From CAINDR01 sp964495615 (GTDB taxonomy: Bacteria > Patescibacteriota > Patescibacteriia > Patescibacteriales > UBA12465), in assembly GCA_964495615.1 (NCBI GenBank), contig CAZBVX010000003.1:1-38751 (forward strand): a DNA stretch of 38,751 nucleotides, given 5' to 3'. Made by a program: the position numbers and the translations under genes. This document shows, piece after piece, positions 9,079 through 16,693 of the stretch (the first letter of the stretch is position 1; each line of letters starts with the position of its first letter). The notes under the pieces are model-generated. The model saw nothing but the letters and a program-made list of their open reading frames with translations, did not search any database and was not told where the DNA came from.

Positions 9079-9234
9079 ATGCTTAACTCAGAGGGTTTTT
9101 TTAAATTTATTTTCGGCTTTGCTATTTTTCTTTTCTGCCTGATCACTATCGGCGTCTTTCTAATTATCGTCAAAATTATTTTATTGTTTATGCCGGAAGT
9201 AAATGTCATGGGCTTAATCTTATCTTATCACTAG
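9079..9234 (+). CDS. Small hydrophobic membrane peptide, 51 aa
   Basis: An ATG-to-TAG frame of 52 codons sits in the gap between ftsQ and the next terminator, on the same strand, 31 bp after ftsQ. The product starts MLNSEGFFKFIFGF and has one long hydrophobic stretch (about 7-37), almost all Phe/Ile/Leu/Val, then MPEVNVMGLILSYH. This composition is what a single-pass small membrane protein would show. There is no clear ribosome-binding site, as for most genes here. It could be a small divisome or envelope subunit, or a chance hydrophobic frame in AT-rich DNA; conservation would decide. Confidence 0.45.
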   Translation: MLNSEGFFKFIFGFAIFLFCLITIGVFLIIVKIILLFMPEVNVMGLILSYH

Positions 9235-9276
9235 GGAACGGATTTTGGACAAGTAATCTTAAAAACATTATTAAAG

Positions 9277-9305
9277 AAGGCAATCAGGTATTGCCTTTTA
9301 TTTAT
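9277..9305 (+). terminator. Intrinsic terminator closing the alr-ftsQ unit
   Basis: Perfect 8-bp stem AAGGCAAT/ATTGCCTT with a 5-nt loop, followed by a T-rich tail. It ends right at the -35 box of the xerC promoter, so the two units are tightly abutted. Confidence 0.75.
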
Positions 9306-9334
9306 TTGACTATTGACTCTTCTTGTCGTATAAT
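9306..9334 (+). promoter_or_regulatory. Sigma70-type promoter for xerC
   Basis: -35 TTGACT (9306-9311), 17-bp spacer, and a perfect -10 TATAAT (9329-9334). The predicted start is near 9341, giving a leader of about 48 nt before the ATG at 9389. Confidence 0.82.
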
Positions 9335-9358
9335 TGAGTGTAAGAGATATTATACTCA
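9335..9358. repeat. Imperfect palindrome over the xerC transcription start (candidate operator)
   Basis: TGAGTGTAA and TTATACTCA form 9-bp arms around a 6-bp centre, with a single G/T mismatch. The palindrome begins right after the -10 box and covers the predicted start site. A related half-site (TTAACTCA) occurs again near 9374-9381. The position fits a repressor operator or a 5' mRNA hairpin; neither is proven. Confidence 0.4.
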
Positions 9359-9388
9359 GTTATATTTAACACTTAACTCATCGTCTTT

Positions 9389-10327
9389 ATGACAGAAATT
9401 TTGCCATTATTTGATGAATTCCTTCTAAATCTCAAGGTAAACAATTATTCCCCTGAGACTCTCTACAATTATGAACGAGATCTCAAAACCTTTGAAGATT
9501 TTTTAATTGATTCACAGATATCTTTTTCCAAATTGACCAAAAAAGATATTTTACTGTACAAAGCTTTTCTGACTTCCAGAGATCGCAAAACTGCTCAGCA
9601 TTACGATGCCAAGGTTCGTTTGGGTGCTTATTCGATTAATCGTGTTCTTTCGGTTCTAAGGGGTTATTTTCGCTATTTAAACGACATGGACCATCCCTGC
9701 CCGGTTTCTCCAGATGCGATTAAAATGCTCAAAACTGTCAAGAAGAAGCTCCAAATTGCTGAACTTGACGAAATGTCAAAATTATTGGAATCGCCAGTAG
9801 TTTTGGAAAAAGACCCCCTTATTGGTTTGCGTAACCGGGCAATGCTGGAAGTACTCTTCTCTACCGGAATGAGAATTTCCGAACTGATTAATTTGAAAAT
9901 TTCACAAGTTGATGATGAGGGGAGGGTTTTTGTTTTGGGGAAAGGGAAAAAAGAGCGCTTTGTTTATCTCACCCCTCGAGCCAAAGAACATTTGGAAGCT
10001 TATCTAAAAACTAGAAATGACTCTTCCCCGTTTGCTTTTATTCCCTATCGCGGACAGAACGCTGAAGCACAGGAAAAGAAAATTTCGACTAATTATTTAC
10101 AATACAAAATAAAACAATACCGAGAATTATTGGGAATTAATTTGCCAATTTCCGCCCACACTCTTCGGCACGGCTTTGCCACCTATTTGGCTGAATCAGG
10201 AGCTAATCCGGTGGCAATTCAAGTTCTGTTGGGCCACGATTCCTTAAACACCACTACGCGTTATGTTCATGCTTCCGATAACTATGCTCGCGCTGAACAA
10301 CAGAAGTTTCACCCTCTCAAAAAATAA
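9389..10327 (+). CDS. xerC: Tyrosine recombinase, XerC/XerD-like
   Basis: Site-specific recombinase, most likely the one resolving chromosome dimers. An N-terminal SAM-like core-binding domain (about 5-105) is followed by the catalytic domain (about 120-305). The catalytic set is complete: R162 in TGMRISEL, K in the GKGKKER beta-hairpin (about 185-188), H257 and R260 in HTLRH, H283 in LLGHDSL, and nucleophile Y292 in TTRYVH. At 312 residues it has Xer length rather than the longer phage-integrase length. It is transcribed alone, from its own promoter to its own terminator. No attachment sites or other mobility genes are nearby, so I favour a housekeeping Xer role over an integrase role. xerC versus xerD cannot be separated by eye. 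Confidence 0.88.
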   Translation: MTEILPLFDEFLLNLKVNNYSPETLYNYERDLKTFEDFLIDSQISFSKLTKKDILLYKAFLTSRDRKTAQHYDAKVRLGAYSINRVLSVLRGYFRYLNDMDHPCPVSPDAIKMLKTVKKKLQIAELDEMSKLLESPVVLEKDPLIGLRNRAMLEVLFSTGMRISELINLKISQVDDEGRVFVLGKGKKERFVYLTPRAKEHLEAYLKTRNDSSPFAFIPYRGQNAEAQEKKISTNYLQYKIKQYRELLGINLPISAHTLRHGFATYLAESGANPVAIQVLLGHDSLNTTTRYVHASDNYARAEQQKFHPLKK

Positions 10328-10346
10328 ATTTTCCCTCAACAAAAAA

Positions 10347-10377
10347 AACAACCCGATTTTTCGGATTGTTTTTGTTT
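10347..10377. terminator. Bidirectional terminator between xerC and the M23 peptidase gene
   Basis: A stem of AACAA and CCGA with TCGG and TTGTT, one internal mismatch and a TTTT loop, has T-rich sequence on the right and an A run on the left. It can therefore end both convergent genes. Confidence 0.8.
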
Positions 10378-10388
10378 GTTTTATTTTT

Positions 10389-11609
10389 TTATGGTAAATA
10401 GTTCAAAGGATTAACCGGTAAGCCATTTTTTCTGACCTCAAAATGAAGATGCGGTCCGGTACAAAATGGTCCAGAGCCCACCGAACCAGGCATTCCACCA
10501 GAACGGCCGATAATTTGGCCAGCAGTGACATATTGATCAGCTTTCACATAAACTGCAGAAACGTGTCCATAAACGGTTGATAAATTATTTCCATGAACAA
10601 TCATGATGTAAGCATAGCTAGAATCACCATTGAATTTTACCCTAGCAACATAACCATCGGCGGCAGCGCGCAGATTGCTTCCTTGAGCAGCTCGGATATC
10701 AACTGCTGGGTGCTCGCCAATGCTTTTTCGAAAAGGATAATCTGGATCATGAAAAGTGGAAGTGATGGTGTTCTTTGAAACCGGCCAATTTAAGGTTGCG
10801 TTTGGATCCAAGGTTTTATTTGCTTTGGCTAATTTTTCTCTAACCACTTTTTCCATGTTGGCAATGTCAGCAGCAGCGGCAGCCTGTTCCCTCTTGGCTT
10901 GAGCTAAAAGTTTTTGATAAGTCTGTTCTGAATATTTCGTTTCTTGTAAAATTTGCTCTTTGTTGTTTTGCTCATAGAGCAAACCATTCTTTTTTTCTTC
11001 TAATTTTTGTTTCAAGCTAATCAGGTCCGCACCCTTAACTCTCAGCGCTTCCTGGCTAGACAACATATTTTCACGACTAGTTTTTAAATCTTCCAAGCTT
11101 TTTGAAACTTCCTGGCTGGTATTTTCCAAATATTTTACTTGATTCAGGAAATCAGACAAAGAATCATTTGCCAAAAGAATTTCGACTGTTGAAATTTGAT
11201 CTTGGCGATACATCAATTTCAATAACGAAGAGATATTTTCTTTTTGTTTTTCAATGGAGCGATTGATATTTTCCAGATCAATAGTGGCTTTTTTGATTTC
11301 TAATTCTGTTTCAGTAATTTGGCTCTTAGTTTCTTCCAGATCAAGTTGCGCTTTACTAACTCGATTTTCCAAAATTGATAATTGATTATTCAAGCTCGAT
11401 TGCTCTTCTCTTTTTTGAGCAATTAAAGATGAGTAATTTTGCTGGCGCTTTTGAATTGCTGAAATTTGATCTTGTTGGGCTTTAATTTTGGCATTTAAGG
11501 CTTCTATTTCTTCATCATAGCTAACGCCGCTTGCAAAGGGCGGACAAAATAAAAAAGCAACACCAAAAGTGATCAGAACTGCAATTTTCAAACGTTTTTT
11601 ATGAAACAT
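10389..11609 (-). CDS. EnvC-like coiled-coil M23 (LytM) peptidase
   Basis: Exported murein hydrolase or hydrolase activator. The signal peptide (about 1-28) is followed by a very long coiled coil (about 30-265), rich in Gln/Glu/Lys/Leu, then a LytM/M23 domain (about 272-406). Zinc ligands are present: H300 and D304 in HPAVD, and H389 in the HLHFE motif (387-391), with H349 in YGHV nearby. These residues suggest an active metallopeptidase rather than the degenerate LytM domain of EnvC. The architecture matches EnvC-type proteins that act on septal peptidoglycan. The gene has its own promoter, whose -35 box lies inside the end of gltX, and it converges on xerC. Confidence 0.9.
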   Translation of the reverse strand: MFHKKRLKIAVLITFGVAFLFCPPFASGVSYDEEIEALNAKIKAQQDQISAIQKRQQNYSSLIAQKREEQSSLNNQLSILENRVSKAQLDLEETKSQITETELEIKKATIDLENINRSIEKQKENISSLLKLMYRQDQISTVEILLANDSLSDFLNQVKYLENTSQEVSKSLEDLKTSRENMLSSQEALRVKGADLISLKQKLEEKKNGLLYEQNNKEQILQETKYSEQTYQKLLAQAKREQAAAAADIANMEKVVREKLAKANKTLDPNATLNWPVSKNTITSTFHDPDYPFRKSIGEHPAVDIRAAQGSNLRAAADGYVARVKFNGDSSYAYIMIVHGNNLSTVYGHVSAVYVKADQYVTAGQIIGRSGGMPGSVGSGPFCTGPHLHFEVRKNGLPVNPLNYLP

Positions 11610-11638
11610 AAAAAAATAATAAAATACTTACATTCCAA

Positions 11639-11667
11639 ATTATAACATTTTTCTATATTTTTGTAAA
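11639..11667 (-). promoter_or_regulatory. Promoter for the M23 peptidase gene
   Basis: On the minus strand, -35 TTTACA (11662-11667) is separated by 17 bp from a perfect -10 TATAAT (11639-11644). The -35 box lies in the last codons of gltX. The predicted start is near 11632, about 23 nt upstream of the ATG. Confidence 0.7.
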
Positions 11668-13089
11668 AGCCACCTCAATTCTTTCTAAAGATTTTTCTCT
11701 TCCCAAAACGGCGGCAATTTCAAAAGGACTTGGACTATTTTTTTCTCCTGACAAAGAAACGCGCAATGGCCACAAATAGTCACCATTTTTTTTGTTATTT
11801 TCTTTTAACCAGGAAAAAATTAGTTCTTCTAAGTTTTCTTTGGTCCAAACAATAGAATTATTTTTTAGAACATCTTTTATTTCTTTTAAATTGTGGATAC
11901 TATCTTCAACACTCAGAGATTTCCAAGCTAACAACTCTTTTTCATAATTTGGTAATTTAAAAAAGAAAGCGGAAAGCTCGCTAGCATCAGAAAGTTTTTT
12001 CATCCGATCTTTAATTAAAGAAATGACGCCAATCAGAAAATTTTCATCTTCGTTTTCTGGCAAATATTCTCGGCACAATTCTAATAATTCCTCATTTGTT
12101 TTTTGGCGAATGTAATACCCATTAAAAAAATCTAATTTTTCCAAATCAAAAACTGCCGGGCTAATTCCCATGCCATTGGCAGAAAATTCTTTTTCTAACT
12201 CTGACAAAGTAAAAAATTCTTGGTCAGACTTTGGATGCCAACCAAGTAAAGCACAAAAATTAGTGATAGCTTCCGGCAAATATCCTTTGGCGCGGTAATC
12301 TTCCACAAAAACATCGCCTTGTCTTTTTGATAATTTTCCGCCTCCCTTGTTGAGAATTAATGGCAAGTGATAAAATTTTGGCGCTTGCCAAGCAAATGAC
12401 TCATAAAGCAAAATATTTTTGGGAAAAGATGGAATCCATTCTTCTCCTCGAGAAACGTGAGTGATTTTCATTAAGTGATCATCGACAACGCTGGCAAATT
12501 GATAGGTTGGCACACCGTCTGACTTTATCAAAACCTGATCATCCAAATCTTCAGCTTTAAAAATAATATCGCCGCGCAATTCATCGTGAACTTTTACTTC
12601 TCCTTCCAGCGGCATCTTTTGTCTAATGACAAAAGTTTCACCAGCCAAGGCACGGATATTTGATTCTTTCAAGGAAAGATCACGGCAAGCACGATCATAG
12701 CGTGGCGCTTGTTTTTCTGCTTGTTGATTAAGCCTCATCGCCTCTAATCTTTCAGCGCTGCAAAAACAACGATAAGCCTTTCCTTCATTAAGTAATTTTT
12801 CGGAATATTCTCGATAAATATCCAAACGTTCGGTTTGGATATATGGACCATAATCACCACCAATCATCGGGCCTTCATTGAATTTGAGACCAATCCATTT
12901 GGTTATTTTGAGCAGGCTTTCCACAGCTCCTTCCACTTCTCTTTTTTGATCAGTATCTTCAATGCGTAAAATAAAATCTCCAGCCAAACTTTTTGCGAGC
13001 AAATAGCCGAACAAAGCCGTGCGCAAATTACCAACATGCAAAAAACCAGTCGGCGAAGGAGCAAAACGTAATCTATTTTTTTTAGTCAT
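11653..13089 (-). CDS. gltX: Glutamyl-tRNA synthetase
   Basis: Class I synthetase charging tRNA-Glu, and probably tRNA-Gln for GatCAB if that pathway is used here. The ATP-binding HIGH-type motif is HVGN at 18-21 within PSPTGFLHVGNLRTALF. The KMSKS-type loop is KLSKR at 252-256. A CFC pair at 108-110 and C135 in YDRAC mark the zinc-binding insertion. The length of 478 residues is normal. It starts 4 bp after the upstream WecG-Nudix gene, so the two are probably cotranscribed. Confidence 0.96.
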   Translation of the reverse strand: MTKKNRLRFAPSPTGFLHVGNLRTALFGYLLAKSLAGDFILRIEDTDQKREVEGAVESLLKITKWIGLKFNEGPMIGGDYGPYIQTERLDIYREYSEKLLNEGKAYRCFCSAERLEAMRLNQQAEKQAPRYDRACRDLSLKESNIRALAGETFVIRQKMPLEGEVKVHDELRGDIIFKAEDLDDQVLIKSDGVPTYQFASVVDDHLMKITHVSRGEEWIPSFPKNILLYESFAWQAPKFYHLPLILNKGGGKLSKRQGDVFVEDYRAKGYLPEAITNFCALLGWHPKSDQEFFTLSELEKEFSANGMGISPAVFDLEKLDFFNGYYIRQKTNEELLELCREYLPENEDENFLIGVISLIKDRMKKLSDASELSAFFFKLPNYEKELLAWKSLSVEDSIHNLKEIKDVLKNNSIVWTKENLEELIFSWLKENNKKNGDYLWPLRVSLSGEKNSPSPFEIAAVLGREKSLERIEVAFTKI

Positions 13090-13093
13090 ATTT

Positions 13094-14287
13094 TTACTTT
13101 AAAACTTTTTTTGCAAAATTTAATATTTTCTCCATCGCTTCTCTCCTGATTGGATGAACTTCTTCAACTAATTTTTCCAGTGGCACAAAACGCCAAGCGG
13201 CATGATCCCAAAAATTTATTTTAATTTCTTCTTCCGGGTCAAGCATTTCGGCAATCAAAAAAGATTGTTTTTGACCACAATAATCAAAATGTTTTGGCGT
13301 CCCCTTGGTGATACCGCGATAATCATTTTGAATAAAACGATATTTGAAAGCTTTTTTCAAGGTTCCGCGAACTACCAAATTTTTGACACCAGTTTCTTCT
13401 CGCAACTCTCTCAGGCCAGCTTTTTCAACACTCTCACCATCAGTTCCCCCCTGAGGAATTTGCCAATGCCCGCGCGGATCAGTTCTTTCCACTAGTAAGG
13501 TTTCCCAAATATTGTTATTTTTTCTTACCATTAGACAGGAGACATTGGAACGATAACAATGCGGATTAATGAAGCGCCAAAGAAATATTTTCCACAAAAA
13601 AACTGCTGTTGCTCGCCAAATTCTTTTGATTCTTTTCGGTTGCTTTATAACTCGCCATAACCACTCTAACCCGATTTTGCGAAAAATTCTAGGGGCGCGA
13701 ATTGCTTTTTTGGTTAGAAAATCAAAAGAGCCGCCAATTCCGGCTGCCAAATTGATGCTTGGTATTTTTGATAGATTATGGTAAATAACTTTTTCCTGAA
13801 AAGGAGCACCGAAAGCGCAAAACAAAATTTTTGGTGCAAAACGATTAAGAGAATCGACGATTTCTTCCGGCAAAATAATAGTTTTTTCCAAATCAATAAT
13901 TTGAAATTTTAATTTCGGCCATTTCTCACCCAAAATTTTTTGAATATCGGCAGCACTAGAAAGTCCGCCGTGCCAATTTAAAATACTGACTGGCCAATTT
14001 TTTTTTTCAGCTTCTGCCAAGAGTTGCGGCGTCAAATCTGAACCGGCAATCCGTGGAATTTTTTCGCCTGCCAAACGACCGGCGATTACCAAACCAAAAC
14101 CATCAGCGGGAGCCAAATCTGCCTGATTTAAAATATAAAAATACTCCTCATCCTGATGAGAAGCGAGAACTATTTCCGGGTTGGGAGTCACCAAGTAGTG
14201 CTGACCTCCGTTCATCAACTCCGTAATTTTTTTGAACACTTCTTCCCTGTTTAAGGTTGAAATATTTATTCCCAAGATATTTACCAT
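13094..14287 (-). CDS. WecG/TagA/CpsF-type glycosyltransferase fused to a Nudix hydrolase domain
   Basis: One uninterrupted frame joins two enzymes. Residues 1 to about 235 are a GT26 (WecG/TagA/CpsF) glycosyltransferase: TPNPEIVLAS (34-43), ADGFG (61-65), the LFCAFGAPFQEK segment (155-166) and a basic, amphipathic C-terminal region (RAPRIFRKIGLEWLWRV) that peripherally binds membrane. In known systems it transfers a sugar such as ManNAc to a lipid-linked GlcNAc. Residues about 245-397 form a Nudix domain: HWQIPQGG, then the box with E285, R293, E294, E297, E298 and G300. The loop before E285 is one residue shorter than the textbook Nudix box. The HWQIPQGG context resembles RppH/Ap4A hydrolases. 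gltX follows after 4 bp. The fusion might couple sugar transfer with nucleotide clean-up; this is inference. Confidence 0.85.
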   Translation of the reverse strand: MVNILGINISTLNREEVFKKITELMNGGQHYLVTPNPEIVLASHQDEEYFYILNQADLAPADGFGLVIAGRLAGEKIPRIAGSDLTPQLLAEAEKKNWPVSILNWHGGLSSAADIQKILGEKWPKLKFQIIDLEKTIILPEEIVDSLNRFAPKILFCAFGAPFQEKVIYHNLSKIPSINLAAGIGGSFDFLTKKAIRAPRIFRKIGLEWLWRVIKQPKRIKRIWRATAVFLWKIFLWRFINPHCYRSNVSCLMVRKNNNIWETLLVERTDPRGHWQIPQGGTDGESVEKAGLRELREETGVKNLVVRGTLKKAFKYRFIQNDYRGITKGTPKHFDYCGQKQSFLIAEMLDPEEEIKINFWDHAAWRFVPLEKLVEEVHPIRREAMEKILNFAKKVLK

Positions 14288-14292
14288 ATGCT

Positions 14293-14321
14293 ATAATAAT
14301 AACATTCAATCTTATTATAAA
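14293..14321 (-). promoter_or_regulatory. Promoter of the WecG-Nudix gene, probably leaderless
   Basis: On the minus strand, TTTATA (14316-14321), 17 bp, then TATTAT (14293-14298). Only 5 nt separate the -10 box from the ATG at 14287, so transcription should start at or beside the start codon. The region also holds a divergent -10-like TATTAT at 14313-14318 for the transporter gene. Confidence 0.5.
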
Positions 14322-14330
14322 AAAGACCCC

Positions 14331-15293
14331 ATGTCCAATCACAAAAAAATTTCGAGAAAAATCGAGGAGCTATTCATCGACAACCCCGATACCCCTTTCG
14401 ATCTCAGTTGGATAAATATTGTCAGTGCCAATCAAAAAGAAATTGACTACCTAAAAGAACGTTTCAATTTTAGTCCAGCAAATTTGGAAGCCTCAATTTC
14501 CACCACTTTTTCACAGAGACCATTAATTTTCGAAGAGAATGGCTATCTTTTTATGATTCTCCATTTTCCAATCTTCGAAAATAATCGAATTATTCCGGCG
14601 GAAATTGAATTTTTCGTTGGTCATGGATTTTTAATCACTGTTCACAACAACAATATTCCAACTATTGAAAAGTTTTTTAATTACTGCAAAGAATCTCAGA
14701 ATTCTCTACTTTCTTATTCAAATGAATCTTCAGTAATGCTTCTTTATGAAATCTTGGATCGCTTAATGAAAGATTGCTATCCCCTAATCGATCAGAACAG
14801 TGTCAAAATTGACCAGATAGAAGATCATATCTTCTCCAAGACTCAAAAAAAAGCCGCCGAAGAAATGCTCTCGGTTAAAAGAAACATCATCAGCTTGAGA
14901 AAAATTCTTCAGAATCACAAAAACATTTTGAAGCGCCTAACCGAAATGCGCAGCAGTATTGTTGAAAGAGAGTTGATCAAAAAACACTACGACATCTTAG
15001 TTGAACATTCAAAAAGAATTTGGGAAATGCTAGATATTCAGAAAGACACGATTGAAGCACTTCATGATACCAACGAATCTCTTTTAAACAACAAAATGAA
15101 TAACATCATGATGATTCTAACAATTTTTTCCGTCTTACTGCTCCCGCTAACCTTAATTACTGGAATTTTTGGCATGAACACTCCCGGCATGCCGATAGTT
15201 AACCATCCTTATGGATTTTGGATTATTATTTCCATTATGACTGTTTCCTTAATTGCCTTGATGTCTGTATTTAAACGCAATAAATGGCTCTAA
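14331..15293 (+). CDS. corA: CorA-family divalent cation transporter
   Basis: Pentameric Mg2+/Co2+ channel family. A large cytoplasmic alpha/beta and long-helix domain (1 to about 255) precedes two C-terminal membrane segments (about 260-279 and 295-314). The signature GMN is at 281-283, at the end of the first membrane helix, followed by a short loop and a basic C-terminus (FKRNKWL). I chose the ATG giving MSNHKK (320 aa). The frame is open further upstream to 14232, but that extension would overlap the divergent gene and run through the promoter zone. It is monocistronic, with a terminator 38 bp downstream. Family certainty is high; the ion transported is assumed from the family. Confidence 0.9.
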   Translation: MSNHKKISRKIEELFIDNPDTPFDLSWINIVSANQKEIDYLKERFNFSPANLEASISTTFSQRPLIFEENGYLFMILHFPIFENNRIIPAEIEFFVGHGFLITVHNNNIPTIEKFFNYCKESQNSLLSYSNESSVMLLYEILDRLMKDCYPLIDQNSVKIDQIEDHIFSKTQKKAAEEMLSVKRNIISLRKILQNHKNILKRLTEMRSSIVERELIKKHYDILVEHSKRIWEMLDIQKDTIEALHDTNESLLNNKMNNIMMILTIFSVLLLPLTLITGIFGMNTPGMPIVNHPYGFWIIISIMTVSLIALMSVFKRNKWL

Positions 15294-15331
15294 AATCCAA
15301 AAATTAAAATAATTTGTTAGAAAATTTTACA

Positions 15332-15363
15332 AAATCCTTGAAATTTTTCAAGGATTTTTTTTA
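15332..15363 (+). terminator. Intrinsic terminator after corA
   Basis: An 11-bp perfect stem (AAATCCTTGAA/TTCAAGGATTT) with a 4-nt loop is followed by a T run. Confidence 0.88.
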
Positions 15364-15419
15364 TTAATTTTTTATTTAATTTTAGGTAAAATTTTTTTAT
15401 AAAAAATTTATTCGAGGTA

Positions 15420-15448
15420 TTGACAAAAAAAGAGAAATGATGTATTAT
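15420..15448 (+). promoter_or_regulatory. Sigma70-type promoter for the first GT4 gene
   Basis: Perfect TTGACA (15420-15425), 17-bp spacer, TATTAT (15443-15448): the same boxes and spacing as the promoter at 4175. The predicted start near 15455 leaves about 18 nt before the ATG at 15473, and rules out the longer in-frame start at 15437. Confidence 0.85.
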
Positions 15449-15472
15449 AAGAGGTCAAGTAACATTATATCT

Positions 15473-16588
15473 ATGAAAGCATATCTTATTGGACAAAAAG
15501 GAATACCAGCAAAAAACGGCGGCGTGGAAAAACACGTCGAAAATTTAGCTGTTCGTCTAGCCAGAAGTGGTCAAGAAGTTTTTGTTTATGCCCGAAATAA
15601 TTATCAAGATAAAAAATTAAAACATTATCAAGGAGTAAATATCATTAATTTGCCAAGTGTCGGCACCAAAAACCTGGATGCAATTTCTCATACTTTTTTT
15701 GCTTGCTTGGATTTGATTTTCCGTCGCCGTCCAGATGTTGTGCACTTTCACTCAGTCGGTCCATCTTCCCTAATTTTGTTAATAAAAATATTTAGACCAA
15801 AACTAAAAGTAGTTTTCACTTTTCACTGTCAAGATTATCATCATCAAAAATGGGGACGTCTTGCTCGCTGGTATCTCAAACTAGGCGAAGCAATTGGCTG
15901 CCGTTATGCTGACCAGGTAATTACTATTTCTGAAGAACTAAAAAAATATAGTAAAGAAAAATACGGTGTTGAAACCATTTACATTCCAAACGGTGCTGAA
16001 AAAGTAACGGAAACTAACGATGATTTGTTGAGTTCTTGGAATCTAAAAAAAGGAGAATATTTTGTTTCTATTTCTCGCTTAGTAAAACACAAAGGAATTC
16101 ACTACCTAATTGAGGCTTATCAAAAATTAGCAACCGAAAAAAAATTGGTGATTGTCGGTGGCGGTGCTTTTACCGACGAATATGTTTTTGAATTAAAAAA
16201 ACTGGCTGGCGATAAGCCAAACATAATTTTTACTGGCAATCAAAGCGGAAAAGTTTTAGCTCAGCTTTATGCTAACGCCTACGCTTTTGTTCAACCATCA
16301 GAATATGAAGGCTTGTCGGTCGCTCTTCTAGAAGCAATGTCTTATGGTTTACCTTGTATTGTCAGTGATATTCCGGCTAATCTTGAGGCAGTGGCTGGTC
16401 AAGCTTTAATTTTTGAAAACAAAAACACAAAAGACCTGGAAGATAAAATGTTAAAAATGTTAAGCAATCCGGACTTGGGAAAAGAGATTGGCGAAAAACT
16501 TCGTGAACGCGCTAATACTGAATATAACTGGGATACTATTGCTAAAAATACCAAAAAGCTTTATGAAAATTTAATCACCAAAAAATAA
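15473..16588 (+). CDS. GT4-family glycosyltransferase
   Basis: GT-B-fold retaining glycosyltransferase of surface polysaccharide assembly, cytoplasmic or membrane-associated. The N-terminal Rossmann domain opens MKAYLIGQKGIPAKNGGVEKHVENL with the glycine-rich loop usual in GT4. The C-terminal domain has FVSISRLVKHKGIHYLIEAY and the nucleotide-sugar motif EYEGLSVALLEAMSYGLP (E-x7-E type). The length is 371 residues from the chosen ATG at 15473. The 15437 alternative lies inside the promoter and is rejected. The sugar donor and acceptor cannot be read from the sequence. No hairpin-plus-T-run terminator follows, but a large hairpin lies just downstream. Confidence 0.9.
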   Translation: MKAYLIGQKGIPAKNGGVEKHVENLAVRLARSGQEVFVYARNNYQDKKLKHYQGVNIINLPSVGTKNLDAISHTFFACLDLIFRRRPDVVHFHSVGPSSLILLIKIFRPKLKVVFTFHCQDYHHQKWGRLARWYLKLGEAIGCRYADQVITISEELKKYSKEKYGVETIYIPNGAEKVTETNDDLLSSWNLKKGEYFVSISRLVKHKGIHYLIEAYQKLATEKKLVIVGGGAFTDEYVFELKKLAGDKPNIIFTGNQSGKVLAQLYANAYAFVQPSEYEGLSVALLEAMSYGLPCIVSDIPANLEAVAGQALIFENKNTKDLEDKMLKMLSNPDLGKEIGEKLRERANTEYNWDTIAKNTKKLYENLITKK

Positions 16589-16593
16589 AGGCG

Positions 16594-16654
16594 AATTTTT
16601 ATCTCGCCATCAGAAATTCTTAAAAAAAGAAGTTCTGATTATGAGATAAAAATT
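16594..16654. repeat. Long inverted repeat/hairpin downstream of the GT4 gene
   Basis: Arms AATTTTTATCTC (16594-16605) and GAGATAAAAATT (16643-16654) are perfectly complementary. A second inner helix ATCAGAA/TTCTGAT (16609-16615, 16633-16639) stacks across a symmetric 3-nt internal loop. The whole is a hairpin of about 61 nt without a following T run on the plus strand, so it is not a standard plus-strand terminator. Confidence 0.7.
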
Positions 16655-16693
16655 ATCTTAGAATGTAAATTAACAAACAAATAATAAAAAATC

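Noticed and set aside
9389..10327. Mobile-element integrase
   Set aside because: No attachment-site repeats, tRNA gene, or other mobility genes are near; size and catalytic domain fit housekeeping Xer.
14232..14330. Upstream extension of the CorA frame to 14232
   Set aside because: It overlaps the divergent WecG-Nudix gene and crosses both promoters; the ATG at 14331 gives a normal CorA N-terminus.
15437..15472. Earlier start for the GT4 protein
   Set aside because: The codons lie within the -10 region and before the predicted transcription start; the ATG at 15473 gives the usual GT4 opening.
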